DNA of 64,000 nucleotides from Lewinellaceae bacterium (GTDB lineage: Bacteria; Bacteroidota; Bacteroidia; Chitinophagales; Saprospiraceae), in NCBI GenBank assembly GCA_020636155.1, contig JACJYM010000005.1:124001-188000 (forward strand), read 5' to 3'. The notes under the pieces were generated by a model, which was given only the letters and a program-made list of their open reading frames with translations, was not told where the DNA came from and made no database searches. Position numbers and translations under genes: made by a program. Shown piece after piece: positions 34,194-44,075 of the stretch (positions within the stretch are counted from its first letter, which is position 1; every line of letters starts with the position of its first letter).

Positions 34194-36152
34194 TTAATAA
34201 TTCAAAAGTTTCTCTACTTCTAATTTTAATCGTGCATTGGCCATATATTGCGATTCTAAAATTTTTGAAAATGGAATCGGCGTATCCAAGCCTGCCACTC
34301 TCGTCGCTGGTGCATCCAAATACTCAAAGACTTTCTCATTTATCTCAGCCACGATCTCAGCGCCAATACCCGCAAACATATTATCTTCATGCAAGACCAA
34401 AGCCCTTGATGTCTTTTTGACTGAACTTAAAACCGTCTCCATATCCAGTGGTACCAAGGTTCTTAAATCGATGATTTCTAATCCCTCAATGGTTTCACTC
34501 AACTTCATTGCCCAACTCACGCCTAGTCCATAGGTTACAATGGTCAAGCGATTCCCTTCCTTTACGATATTTGCCTTACCAAATTCTAAATTGTAATACC
34601 CCTCCGGTACCAATTCCGAATTTTGCCTGTATAAAGCTTTATGCTCGTAAAACATAACGGGGTTAGGATCTTCGAAGGATTGTAGGAGTAACCCCTTAGC
34701 ATCATAGGCATTGCTAGGGTATGCAATTTTTAGTCCGGGCACATGGGCAAACCAAACTTCCGTACTTTGCGAATGAAATGGCCCGGCACCCACAGTTCCT
34801 CCCGTTGGCATGCGAATTACCACGTCGGCATTCTGTCCCCAACGGTAGTACATTTTGGCAAGATTATTAACTATTTGATTAAATCCACAGGTCACAAAAT
34901 CAGAAAATTGCATTTCTACCATACTCTTGATTCCTTTTATGGATAGCCCCATGGCAATACCCAGAATGGCACTCTCACATAATGGAGTATTTCTCACTCT
35001 TGATTTTCCATACTTTTCAACCAATCCTTCAGTCGCTTTGAAAACTCCACCGTATTCGGCAATATCCTGCCCCATCATTACTAATTCAGAATGTCTGCTC
35101 ATCGCCACATCCAAACCATCAGCAATTGCATCTATGAGTCTTTTTTCTGCAACGGCTTCATTGCTTTCCAGTTGTGTGAAGGGGTATGGCATATAAATAT
35201 CATTCACTTCATCCTCAACCGAAGGAGACAAATCTTCTTCATCGAAAGCGACATTCAATTCGTGCTCAATATAAGCTTTAGTTTGTCGGTGGATTTCTTC
35301 AATTTCTGATTTTGACAAGACCCCTTCATTTACCAATCTCATTTCATAATTCGCAATTGGATCCTTTTTAGCCCATTCTTCCAGTAATTCTTTTGGCACA
35401 TACTTTATTCCAGAGGCTTCTTCATGACCCCTCATCCTGAAGGTATCACACTCAAGTAACCAAGGTTGTGGGTCATTTTTTATTATCTCAGAAATACGTT
35501 TTATTTCTTGATAGACGGTCTCAATGTCATTACCATCAATGCGAGAAGATTGCATTCCATACCCAACTGCCCTATCAGATAAATGTTTACAAGCATATTG
35601 TTCATTAATCGGGGTAGATAGACCATAGCCATTGTTTTCTATTACAAAAATCACGGGCAACTTCCATACCGACGCAACATTAAGAGCCTCGTGAAATTCT
35701 CCTTGACTTGTACCACCCTCCCCTGTAAATGCCAAGGAGAGTTTTTTTTCTTTTCTCAATTTATGTGCAAAAGCCACACCTCCTGCCAATGAAAGTTGAG
35801 GGCCAAGATGTGAAATCATCCCAACGATATTATACTCATTTGTACCGAAATGAAAGGATCGATCACGACCCTTGGTAAAACCATTCATTTTACCCTCCCA
35901 CTGTGAAAAAAGGCGACTCAACGGAATTTCTCTAGTGGTAAATACTCCCAGATTACGATGCATGGTAAAGATGGTTTCGTCAAAGTCCATCGCAGCTGTA
36001 CAACCTACAGAAATGGCCTCCTGACCAATTCCCGAAAACCACTTGGAAATTCTACCTTGACGAAGAAGAATGAGCATTTTTTCTTCAATCAATCTAGGAA
36101 GCAAGAGTTTTTTATATAGATCAATTTTTATTTCTGAATTTAATATATTCAT
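34194..36152 (-). CDS. Fused 2-oxoisovalerate (branched-chain) dehydrogenase E1 alpha-beta
   Basis: A 652-residue fusion of thiamine-diphosphate E1 alpha (about 1-310) and beta (about 325-652). The ThDP motif is FTGEGGTSQGEFHEALN, followed by VIENNGYGLSTP. The beta half starts EKRLIDAIADGLDVAM and contains GVFKATEGL and RMPTGGTVGAGPFHSQSTEV. It decarboxylates branched-chain 2-oxo acids and passes the acyl group to a lipoyl E2, not encoded nearby. A pyruvate specificity cannot be excluded. Confidence 0.88.
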   Translation of the reverse strand: MNILNSEIKIDLYKKLLLPRLIEEKMLILLRQGRISKWFSGIGQEAISVGCTAAMDFDETIFTMHRNLGVFTTREIPLSRLFSQWEGKMNGFTKGRDRSFHFGTNEYNIVGMISHLGPQLSLAGGVAFAHKLRKEKKLSLAFTGEGGTSQGEFHEALNVASVWKLPVIFVIENNGYGLSTPINEQYACKHLSDRAVGYGMQSSRIDGNDIETVYQEIKRISEIIKNDPQPWLLECDTFRMRGHEEASGIKYVPKELLEEWAKKDPIANYEMRLVNEGVLSKSEIEEIHRQTKAYIEHELNVAFDEEDLSPSVEDEVNDIYMPYPFTQLESNEAVAEKRLIDAIADGLDVAMSRHSELVMMGQDIAEYGGVFKATEGLVEKYGKSRVRNTPLCESAILGIAMGLSIKGIKSMVEMQFSDFVTCGFNQIVNNLAKMYYRWGQNADVVIRMPTGGTVGAGPFHSQSTEVWFAHVPGLKIAYPSNAYDAKGLLLQSFEDPNPVMFYEHKALYRQNSELVPEGYYNLEFGKANIVKEGNRLTIVTYGLGVSWAMKLSETIEGLEIIDLRTLVPLDMETVLSSVKKTSRALVLHEDNMFAGIGAEIVAEINEKVFEYLDAPATRVAGLDTPIPFSKILESQYMANARLKLEVEKLLNY

Positions 36153-36226
36153 TTACAAATATTTACAAATCTAATAATGACGATACATAAACAAACTGCA
36201 AGGTTAATAGATTATTACAATATTAT

Positions 36227-36234
36227 TATATTTG
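36227..36234 (+). promoter_or_regulatory. -7 promoter box for the BNR-repeat protein
   Basis: TATATTTG matches the Bacteroidota TAnnTTTG box exactly. No convincing TTTG -33 box is visible at the expected distance. A transcript starting just after it would not include the ATG at 36177, which supports the GTG at 36255 as the translational start. Confidence 0.5.
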
Positions 36235-36254
36235 TAATTAAATTAATTTTTAGG

Positions 36255-39200
36255 GTGAAACGTTTCAAGTTTTTTATTTCAATTTTTGTCTACTTCACCG
36301 CTCTCACAATTTCATTTGGTCAAAACTGGCAACCATCTTTACATGGTAAAAATAATACATTAAACTTTTTTGAATTACAGCGAAATTTTCAAGATTATTG
36401 GAATGACAGAGAAGTGACCAAGGGCAGCGGATACAAGCAATTTAAACGTTGGGAATGGTATTGGGAAACCAGAGTTGATGAAAATGGTAATTTTCCCAGT
36501 GCAGGACGAACCCTCTCAGAATATACTGACTATCTTTCGAAACATGGTCAAAATCGCAGTAACAATCGAAGCACCTGGCAGACATTAGGTCCATTTTCGA
36601 CATTTGGTGGGTACTTTGGTATTGGTCGAATCAATTCTGTCGCATTTCATCCTACAGATGTCAATACAGTTTATATAGGAGCTGCAGGCGGAGGTATATG
36701 GAAAACTACTGATGGTGGAAATACATATATTGCACTTGGTGACGGACTTGATGCTATGGGGGTATCTGCCATTGTCATAGACCCGATAGACCCAAATATT
36801 ATTTACATAGGTACCGGTGATGGAGATGCAGCAGATAATTACTCTGTAGGAGTCATGAAATCAACAGATGGTGGGAACACTTGGAATACCACTGGGCTTA
36901 GTTGGGCTTCCCAAAGTGGGTTTTTAATAAAAAGGATGATAATGGATCCTGATGACCAAGATGTAATTATTATCGCAACCAATGATGGAATTTATCGCAC
37001 AACAGATGCAGGAGGGACATGGACCAAAGAAATCTCAGGTAGTTTCTTTGACATAGAATCAGTAAGGGAGTCTTCTACCAATACATTTTTTGCGAGTACA
37101 GCCACAAAAATTTATAAATCAACAGATAATGGAAATAACTGGACTGAAAAATACAGCATTACAGGCAGTAATAGAATTATGATTGCTTGTTCAAAGAACG
37201 ATTTAGACAAGGTATATTTTGTATCCTCATCATCTTCTGGAAGTGGTTTTAAAGGATTGTATATGTCAGATGACCAAGGTGAGAATTTTTCACTCGTATC
37301 GAGTACTCCCAATATTTTAGGTTATGCATCAGATGGTTCCGGCACTGGAGGACAAGGATGGTATGATTTAGACATTGCCATAGACCCCTTAAATGTAGAT
37401 ATCGTTCATATTGGCGGAGTAAATCATTGGAAATCTCTGGATGGTGGTACCACATGGATACTTTCTTCTCATTGGTCAGGTGCTCCAAATGTTAATACCG
37501 TACATGCCGACAAGCATGCATTGGAATATCAAAATGATACAACCCTTTGGGAAGGAAATGACGGGGGTATTTATAAAACTATCGACGACGGGGCGAATTG
37601 GTTTTTAAAAACCGGAAATCTTGCAATATCTGAGATGTACAGAATCGGAGCTTCACAATTAGATGATAAAATAATTACAGGACTTCAAGACAATGGAACA
37701 AAATTAAAAGATAATTATAACAATTGGACAGACGAAATAGGGGGAGATGGCATGGATTGTCAAATTGATATATGTAGCTCCAACGTATTGTATGGAGAAT
37801 ACCAAAATGGCAATATGTTTAGATCACTTGATGGAGGTGGTCAATGGGTCAACATAAGTGACAATATACCCGGCACACCTACTGGTAATTGGATTACACC
37901 CATTGAACTTTCACAACAGGATGCGAAAACCATTTTTGCAGGCTATACCAATCTTTATAAATCTACCAATCGGGGTGATGACTGGGTAACCATAGGAAAT
38001 ACTTTTGGAGCCTCAAGTAAAATTAATTATGTTGCAATAGCCCCGAGTGATGATAATTACATTTATGTATCCAAAGGGTCAAGTCTCTGGCGTACTACCA
38101 ATGGCGGTACTACGTGGACTTCATGCACATCTCCTTCGTACACAATCACCGATATGGTGGTACATCCAACTGGGCCTGACACCTTGTATATTACACAATC
38201 CGGATATAACGATGGAGTCAAAGTCCTCAAATCAGAGGATGGCGGTACTAGCTGGATCAACATTAGCGGAAGTCTGCCAAATATCCCCGCCAATTGCATT
38301 CAAACACATCATGATGGAGATAGTACTTTATATGTCGGTATGGATATCGGCGTTTATTATAAAAATGCTACAAGTGGTGATTGGGTACTTTATAATACAG
38401 GATTGCCAAATGTTGAGATTACAGATATCGATATAGATTCCGAATCCAATCAACTCTTCATTGCAACCTATGGAAGAGGAGCTTGGAAGAATGAAACTGT
38501 TAATACCTCTGATATTTGTTACCGTCCTCAGAATGTGGAGGCAACCAGCTCGAGCCATGATAATTTAATAATGTCATGGACTCATGTAAATCCTATACCT
38601 TCTGAGGGTTACGAGTATAAATTATCAACAGACCCAGATATCCCCTCTTCCGGTACATCCATTACATTTGATAATACCGTTACGATAACGGGACTTACCA
38701 CCAATACCGAATATTACTTTTTTATTCGTTCGAAATGTGATGTGAGTGATACCTCAAAATGGAGTTGTAATGGACCATTTCTTACTTCTTACATCTGTGG
38801 AGAATCTTATTACGACACAGGTGGGGCGGCCAATGATTATTCTAACCAAGAAAACATAGTGCAGCAGCTCTGTCCTACCAATATGGATAGTACGGTTCAT
38901 ATACAATTCAATTCATTTGGAGTCGAGGAAGAATGGGATGCTCTCTATGTTCATAATGGTAATAGTATAGAAGCACCGCTATTCGATAGTGGTAATTCAT
39001 CGACGGATGCAGGGTTTCCCGCGGGTGGGTATTATGGATTCATAAATCCGGGCCCTTTTACTTCGACCGATAGTACAGGTTGCTTAACGATCCGATTTTT
39101 AAGTGACACATACGTCACTGAATCCGGTTGGGACATAGATATTACTTGTGAATATGCATGCTCTCACATTGTAAGCAATATCGAAGATGACCACTGGGGT

Positions 39201-39581
39201 TCATTAAGGAAAGCGATTCAATGTGCCAACAGTGGTGATACCATACCAGTCGCAAGTTATCTTACTGGAAATACGATTACCTTAGAAACCAAAATTGATA
39301 TAGATAAGGATATCTATTTGTTGATAGGTGACACTGAAAATATTACGATTCAAGCGGCAGATCTTGGACCTGTGTTTAATGTGCTAACGGGTAAGACCCT
39401 CCAATTGAAAAATATCAATATTATCAGCGGAACACAATTGGACGGAAGAGCCATTGTAAATTCAGGAATATTAATTTTTGAAAATGTCGATATTATTGAT
39501 ATCAATGCCAATAACACGGGATCTTCCATTTTGAATAATGGACAAATAGAAATCAGAGGTACAAATTCAATTTCTAACTAA
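36255..39581 (+). CDS. Large secreted protein: BNR/sortilin-like propeller, FN3, CUB-like and parallel-beta regions
   Basis: Starting at GTG 36255 gives 1108 residues with a signal peptide (MKRFKFFISIFVYFTALTIS, ending FGQ). Residues about 110-750 hold many BNR/Asp-box units (GGGIWKTTDGGNTY, VMKSTDGGNTWN, IYKSTDNGNNWT, SLWRTTNGGTTW) forming sortilin-like beta-propellers. A fibronectin III domain follows (CYRPQNVEATSSSH to YYFFIRSKCD). Next is a CUB-like domain (CGESYYDTGGAANDYSNQEN), and a short 'SLRKAIQCANSGDTI'-type parallel-beta segment ends the protein. It is likely cell-surface. No T9SS C-terminal domain is seen, so either another anchor or a truncated end is possible. Confidence 0.75.
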   Translation: MKRFKFFISIFVYFTALTISFGQNWQPSLHGKNNTLNFFELQRNFQDYWNDREVTKGSGYKQFKRWEWYWETRVDENGNFPSAGRTLSEYTDYLSKHGQNRSNNRSTWQTLGPFSTFGGYFGIGRINSVAFHPTDVNTVYIGAAGGGIWKTTDGGNTYIALGDGLDAMGVSAIVIDPIDPNIIYIGTGDGDAADNYSVGVMKSTDGGNTWNTTGLSWASQSGFLIKRMIMDPDDQDVIIIATNDGIYRTTDAGGTWTKEISGSFFDIESVRESSTNTFFASTATKIYKSTDNGNNWTEKYSITGSNRIMIACSKNDLDKVYFVSSSSSGSGFKGLYMSDDQGENFSLVSSTPNILGYASDGSGTGGQGWYDLDIAIDPLNVDIVHIGGVNHWKSLDGGTTWILSSHWSGAPNVNTVHADKHALEYQNDTTLWEGNDGGIYKTIDDGANWFLKTGNLAISEMYRIGASQLDDKIITGLQDNGTKLKDNYNNWTDEIGGDGMDCQIDICSSNVLYGEYQNGNMFRSLDGGGQWVNISDNIPGTPTGNWITPIELSQQDAKTIFAGYTNLYKSTNRGDDWVTIGNTFGASSKINYVAIAPSDDNYIYVSKGSSLWRTTNGGTTWTSCTSPSYTITDMVVHPTGPDTLYITQSGYNDGVKVLKSEDGGTSWINISGSLPNIPANCIQTHHDGDSTLYVGMDIGVYYKNATSGDWVLYNTGLPNVEITDIDIDSESNQLFIATYGRGAWKNETVNTSDICYRPQNVEATSSSHDNLIMSWTHVNPIPSEGYEYKLSTDPDIPSSGTSITFDNTVTITGLTTNTEYYFFIRSKCDVSDTSKWSCNGPFLTSYICGESYYDTGGAANDYSNQENIVQQLCPTNMDSTVHIQFNSFGVEEEWDALYVHNGNSIEAPLFDSGNSSTDAGFPAGGYYGFINPGPFTSTDSTGCLTIRFLSDTYVTESGWDIDITCEYACSHIVSNIEDDHWGSLRKAIQCANSGDTIPVASYLTGNTITLETKIDIDKDIYLLIGDTENITIQAADLGPVFNVLTGKTLQLKNINIISGTQLDGRAIVNSGILIFENVDIIDINANNTGSSILNNGQIEIRGTNSISN

Positions 39582-39603
39582 AGGAAAGTAGTAAAATTTA
39601 ATA

Positions 39604-40335
39604 TTACAATTCGTAATTCGGCTTAAGTTCGTGCCTTCTGCTATCAGAATAGAAGTCAGAAATATACTTAACGACTTCATCGACATCGTCTGTGATAGGA
39701 AGCAAATCCAAGTCTTTTTCGCTGATGGTTTTCTGTTGATCAAGCATGGCTGTATGTATCCAATCTTTAAGTCCACCCCAGAATTCCACTCCCATGAGTA
39801 TTACAGGTACTCGTGAAATCTTTTTGGTCTGAATCAGAGTTAACACTTCAAACAACTCATCCAATGTTCCAAAACCTCCGGGCATCACTACGAATCCCTG
39901 AGCATATTTTACGAACATAACCTTTCTAATAAAAAAGTAACGATGATCTAAGTTTTTGTCGGGGTCAATGTAGGGATTGTGGTTTTGCTCGAAAGGTAAA
40001 TCAATATTCAATCCGACCGATAGTCCACCATGCAGATAAGCTCCTTTGTTTCCAGCTTCCATTATACCAGGGCCTCCTCCTGTAATGATTCCAAATCCCT
40101 CCTCAGAAAGTCTTCGAGCTACTTCGGTGGCGAGTTTATAGTATTTATTGTCCGGCTTCATTCTTGCCGATCCAAAAATCGATATACAAGGACCCAATTT
40201 ATTCAATACTTCAAATCCGTCAACCAACTCAGCGATCACCTTAAACATTGTCCAAGAATTCTCGCCTTTTATCTCAGCCCATTGTCTTTTAGACTTCACT
40301 TGGGACAAACTACCGAAACTACTGCTTTCCATCAA
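39604..40335 (-). CDS. LOG-family Rossmann protein (TIGR00730)
   Basis: About 240 residues of the lysine-decarboxylase-like/LOG family. Active-site motifs: GPCISIFGSARM, ITGGGPGIMEAGNKGAYLHG and VVMPGGFGTLDELFEVLTLI. Family members hydrolyse nucleoside 5'-monophosphates (cytokinin-type or general). The first codon is TTG 40335 with ATG at 40332; it begins right at the stop of the regulator gene, so the two are coupled. Confidence 0.88.
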   Translation of the reverse strand: MMESSSFGSLSQVKSKRQWAEIKGENSWTMFKVIAELVDGFEVLNKLGPCISIFGSARMKPDNKYYKLATEVARRLSEEGFGIITGGGPGIMEAGNKGAYLHGGLSVGLNIDLPFEQNHNPYIDPDKNLDHRYFFIRKVMFVKYAQGFVVMPGGFGTLDELFEVLTLIQTKKISRVPVILMGVEFWGGLKDWIHTAMLDQQKTISEKDLDLLPITDDVDEVVKYISDFYSDSRRHELKPNYEL

Positions 40336-41616
40336 TTAATTCACCTTTTCTAGTTGTTTATAGTTCTCAAAACTTTTCTCTATGTAATTTTTCAAACTAT
40401 CAAAATCATCAAACTGCTCAAACAAATTTTCTAACCTAAAGTTTTCTTGAGGCTTAGATTTAACGTGTTTTTCAACATCTTGTTGTGTGATTTTGTCATT
40501 ACTAAGAATTATCAGTCTCTCCACCACATTTCGCAATTCTCTGATATTACCAGTCCAGTTCACTTCCTTCAGGGCTTCCATTGCTCCTTTATCCACTTTT
40601 TTCTTTGCTTGACCGTATTCTGCACAGATTTGATCCACAAAGTATTCCGTGAGTAATGGTATATCATCACGACGTTCATTCAAAGCTGGTACATCAATCA
40701 CGATGACCGCGAGTCGGTGGTATAAATCTTCTCTAAATTTACCTTTGGCTATTTCATCTCTCAGATCTTTATTCGTTGCAGCAAGTACTCTCACATCAAC
40801 AGAAATATCTCTATCACCGCCTACTCTAGTGATTCTGTTTTCTTGTAAGGCTCTCAGAACTTTGGCTTGAGCTGATAGGCTCATGTCGCCTATTTCATCC
40901 AAAAAAAGTGTTCCCCCATGAGCCAGTTCAAACTTACCTAAACGCTGTTTGTGAGCAGAAGTAAAAGAACCCTTTTCGTGACCGAACAATTCACTTTCGA
41001 TCAATTCAGAAGGAATTGCCGCACAATTGACTTCTACTAAAGAGTGTTCATTTCTTGCACTATGCTCATGCAACCATCTTGCCACCAATTCCTTACCGGT
41101 GCCATTAGGCCCCGTAATAAGTACTCGAGCATCAGTAGGACCTACTTTTTCGATGGTCTGTTTCACATCAGAAATGGCTTGGCCAGCTCCGATGATTTCT
41201 TGCATATTTTTACGATGAACCTTTTTTTGTAGTACTTTTTTCTCTGTGATGAGTGAGGATTTATCCATCGCATTTCTGATCGTAATCAATAGCCTATTAA
41301 GGTCAGGTGGCTTCTGAATAAAATCAAAAGCTCCTTTTTTGACCGCTTCAACTGCTGTATCAATATTTCCATGACCAGAAATCATTACGACTGGCGTATC
41401 GGGACTTAACTCTTGAATCCGCTCTATCGCCTCCATGCCATCCATTTTCGGCATTTTTATATCCAGCACAATGACATCAAAAGTGGATTGTTTTAGCTGC
41501 ACTAAACAGTCTAAGCCATCCGTTGATTCCACGACTTCATACTTTTCAAACTCAAGTATGTCTCGTAGAGTTCTTCTGATTCCTTTATCATCATCTACTA
41601 TTAAGATTTTTGGCAT
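40336..41616 (-). CDS. NtrX-like sigma-54 response regulator lacking the C-terminal HTH
   Basis: A 426-residue protein. The receiver domain has the phospho-acceptor Asp in DVIVLDIKMPKMDG near 52. An AAA+ domain follows: Walker A GPNGTGKELVARWLHEHS, Walker B GGTLFLDEIGDMS, sigma-54 loop HEKGSFTSAHKQRLGKFE. The canonical GAFTGA is GSFTSA here. After the AAA+ domain only IEKSFENYKQLEKVN remains. Relatives continue with a Fis-type HTH that would bind DNA. The next gene starts at the stop, so there is no room for it. The histidine kinase is not in the window. Confidence 0.85.
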   Translation of the reverse strand: MPKILIVDDDKGIRRTLRDILEFEKYEVVESTDGLDCLVQLKQSTFDVIVLDIKMPKMDGMEAIERIQELSPDTPVVMISGHGNIDTAVEAVKKGAFDFIQKPPDLNRLLITIRNAMDKSSLITEKKVLQKKVHRKNMQEIIGAGQAISDVKQTIEKVGPTDARVLITGPNGTGKELVARWLHEHSARNEHSLVEVNCAAIPSELIESELFGHEKGSFTSAHKQRLGKFELAHGGTLFLDEIGDMSLSAQAKVLRALQENRITRVGGDRDISVDVRVLAATNKDLRDEIAKGKFREDLYHRLAVIVIDVPALNERRDDIPLLTEYFVDQICAEYGQAKKKVDKGAMEALKEVNWTGNIRELRNVVERLIILSNDKITQQDVEKHVKSKPQENFRLENLFEQFDDFDSLKNYIEKSFENYKQLEKVN

Positions 41617-41873
41617 ATTGTGTCTATATTATTTCTTTTAAAAAGTAATGAACAAAACGAATGTAAAATTACATATTATAATTTAATTTAATAAATAAAT
41701 GATTAAAAAAGTGTGATTAAAGTTCAAAATGAGAAATTTTAACGGTTCACCCATTATAACTTTTCAAAAGAATATTGTACACATTTACATTACAAGAGTA
41801 TCTGAATTTGTAAATATTAAACAATCATCAAAGGCAAAAAACTTATCTTTATGTTCATTATAAAAACATTGTT

Positions 41874-44072
41874 ATGAAAAAACTTTTATACTTGTGTTTT
41901 CTTACCATTATAGCTAGCATTGCAGCATGCAAAACAGAAAAAAATATAGAAATGAAACTTGCGTATCATAATAGTAAAATAGAACAAAATATAAAAAGTC
42001 TTAAAGCGCCAATAGCGGATAAAATTCCATTTATCATGGAAAAACACGGAGATAAAAGAACCGATAATTATTATTGGATGCGACTTTCTGATTCACAAAA
42101 AACGGCGGAAACACCTGACGAAGCGACCCAAAAAGTGCTAAATTATCTAAACGAAGAAAATGCCTATCGTGAGCAAGCCATGTCCGATTTGAAGGATTAT
42201 GAAAACACCCTATTTGAAGAAATAAAAGGTCGAATTAAACAGACTGACATGAGTGTGCCTTTTAAAAAGAATGGCTACTATTACATCACAAGGTATGAAG
42301 AAGGCAAGGAATACCCCATCTACACACGGAAACATAACAATCTGGAATCTGCAGAGGAAATCATGCTAGACGTCAATCAAATGGCTATCGGACATGAATA
42401 CTATCAGATTTCCGGAGTTTCGGCCAGCCCTGACAATATGATCATAGGTTATGGAGTAGATACGGTAAGCAGGAGACAATATGTTGTTCAATTTAAAAAT
42501 CTAAAAACTGGCGAAATTCTTAGTGATAGGATACAAAATACCACAGGTTCTTGTGTATGGGCGGCCGATAGTAAAACGGTATTTTACAGTCGAAAGGATG
42601 AGTCACTGAGAAGCTTTAAAATATTCAAACACGTATTGGGTACGGACGCTAGTCTTGATGAAGAAGTGTACCATGAAAAAGATGAAACTTTTAGCACCGT
42701 TATATATAAAACCAAATCTGACAAATTCCTCATAATTGCAAGTTTCTCCACATTAAGTCAAGAATACAGAATCCTCGAGGCAGATAAGCCTGATGGAGAA
42801 TTTAGAATTTTCCAACCACGAATCGACAAGCTAGAATACAGCATTTATCACTATGAAGATCAATGGTATATCAGAACAAATAAAGATAAAGCTGAGAATT
42901 TTAAATTGATGAGATGCCCGGTAGATAAAACGAATATTGAAAACTGGGAAGAATTTATTCCACATCGAAGTGACGTCCTACTTGAAGACATCGAAATTTT
43001 TAAAAATTACCTCGTGGTAGCTGAGAGAATACAAGGTCTTACCAAATTGAGGGTAAAACCCTGGGCAGGAGGTGACTTTTTTGTAGAGTTTGATGAAGAG
43101 GCATACCTTACCTACCCGACTTCTAATTATGATTTTGACACCGAAGTATTGCGTCTCGGATTTACTTCGATGACGACTCCCAATTCCATTTTTGATTACA
43201 ACATGGGATCCAGGGAATTTACCTTGCTCAAAGAGCAAGAAGTCTTAGGAGGTTATGACAAGAATGACTATCAATCAGAAAGAATTATGGTTAAAGCTAG
43301 AGATGGGGCTCTTATTCCGGTGTCGATCGTTTACAAAAAAGGATTTGAAAAAGACGGCACAAGACCAGTCCTATTGTATGGTTATGGCTCGTATGGCAAT
43401 AGCATGGATCCGTATTTTAGCAGTCCTCGATTGAGTTTGCTTAACCGTGGATTCGCCTTTGCGATTGCACACATTAGAGGTGGTATGGAGATGGGTAGGC
43501 AATGGTATGAAAATGGTAAATACTTCAAAAAGATCAATACTTTTACAGATTTCATAGATTGTGGAAAATACCTTACGTCCAATAAGTATGCGGCCGAAGA
43601 CAAGTTATTCGCTATGGGTGGCAGTGCAGGAGGACTATTAATGGGTGCTGTGGCGAATATGGAACCAAAAATGTGGGGCGGTATAGTAGCGGCAGTACCA
43701 TTTGTGGATGTGGTCACCACCATGCTTGATGAAAGCATTCCACTCACGACAGGAGAATATGACGAATGGGGAAATCCCAATCAAGAAGACTATTATACTT
43801 ACATGAAATCTTACTCGCCTTATGATAATGTCGAACAAAAAAACTATCCTCCTATGCTGGTGACGACCGGATATTTTGACTCGCAAGTACAATATTGGGA
43901 ACCCGCAAAATGGGTTGCAAAAATGAGAGAACTCAAAACGGACCAAAATCCACTTCTCATGTATTGTAACATGGATGCAGGACATGGCGGTGCCAGTGGA
44001 AGATTTAAGCAGTATAAAGAAACGGCTATGGAATATGCTTTTTTACTAGATATAGCCGGTCTTTCAGAATAG
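41874..44072 (+). CDS. Prolyl oligopeptidase-family lipoprotein (oligopeptidase B-like)
   Basis: A 732-residue S9 peptidase. A lipoprotein signal (residues 1-19, IASIAAC with Cys19) anchors it. The N-terminal beta-propeller starts KIPFIMEKHGDKRTDNYYWM and KNGYYYITRYEEGKEYPIY. The catalytic alpha/beta hydrolase has GGSAGGLLMGAV (Ser583 region), YFDSQVQYWEP (Asp) and DAGHGGASGRF (His). Specificity for Arg/Lys is inferred from similarity to oligopeptidase B. It is 3 bases from the convergent antiporter gene. Confidence 0.88.
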   Translation: MKKLLYLCFLTIIASIAACKTEKNIEMKLAYHNSKIEQNIKSLKAPIADKIPFIMEKHGDKRTDNYYWMRLSDSQKTAETPDEATQKVLNYLNEENAYREQAMSDLKDYENTLFEEIKGRIKQTDMSVPFKKNGYYYITRYEEGKEYPIYTRKHNNLESAEEIMLDVNQMAIGHEYYQISGVSASPDNMIIGYGVDTVSRRQYVVQFKNLKTGEILSDRIQNTTGSCVWAADSKTVFYSRKDESLRSFKIFKHVLGTDASLDEEVYHEKDETFSTVIYKTKSDKFLIIASFSTLSQEYRILEADKPDGEFRIFQPRIDKLEYSIYHYEDQWYIRTNKDKAENFKLMRCPVDKTNIENWEEFIPHRSDVLLEDIEIFKNYLVVAERIQGLTKLRVKPWAGGDFFVEFDEEAYLTYPTSNYDFDTEVLRLGFTSMTTPNSIFDYNMGSREFTLLKEQEVLGGYDKNDYQSERIMVKARDGALIPVSIVYKKGFEKDGTRPVLLYGYGSYGNSMDPYFSSPRLSLLNRGFAFAIAHIRGGMEMGRQWYENGKYFKKINTFTDFIDCGKYLTSNKYAAEDKLFAMGGSAGGLLMGAVANMEPKMWGGIVAAVPFVDVVTTMLDESIPLTTGEYDEWGNPNQEDYYTYMKSYSPYDNVEQKNYPPMLVTTGYFDSQVQYWEPAKWVAKMRELKTDQNPLLMYCNMDAGHGGASGRFKQYKETAMEYAFLLDIAGLSE

Positions 44073-44075
44073 CGT

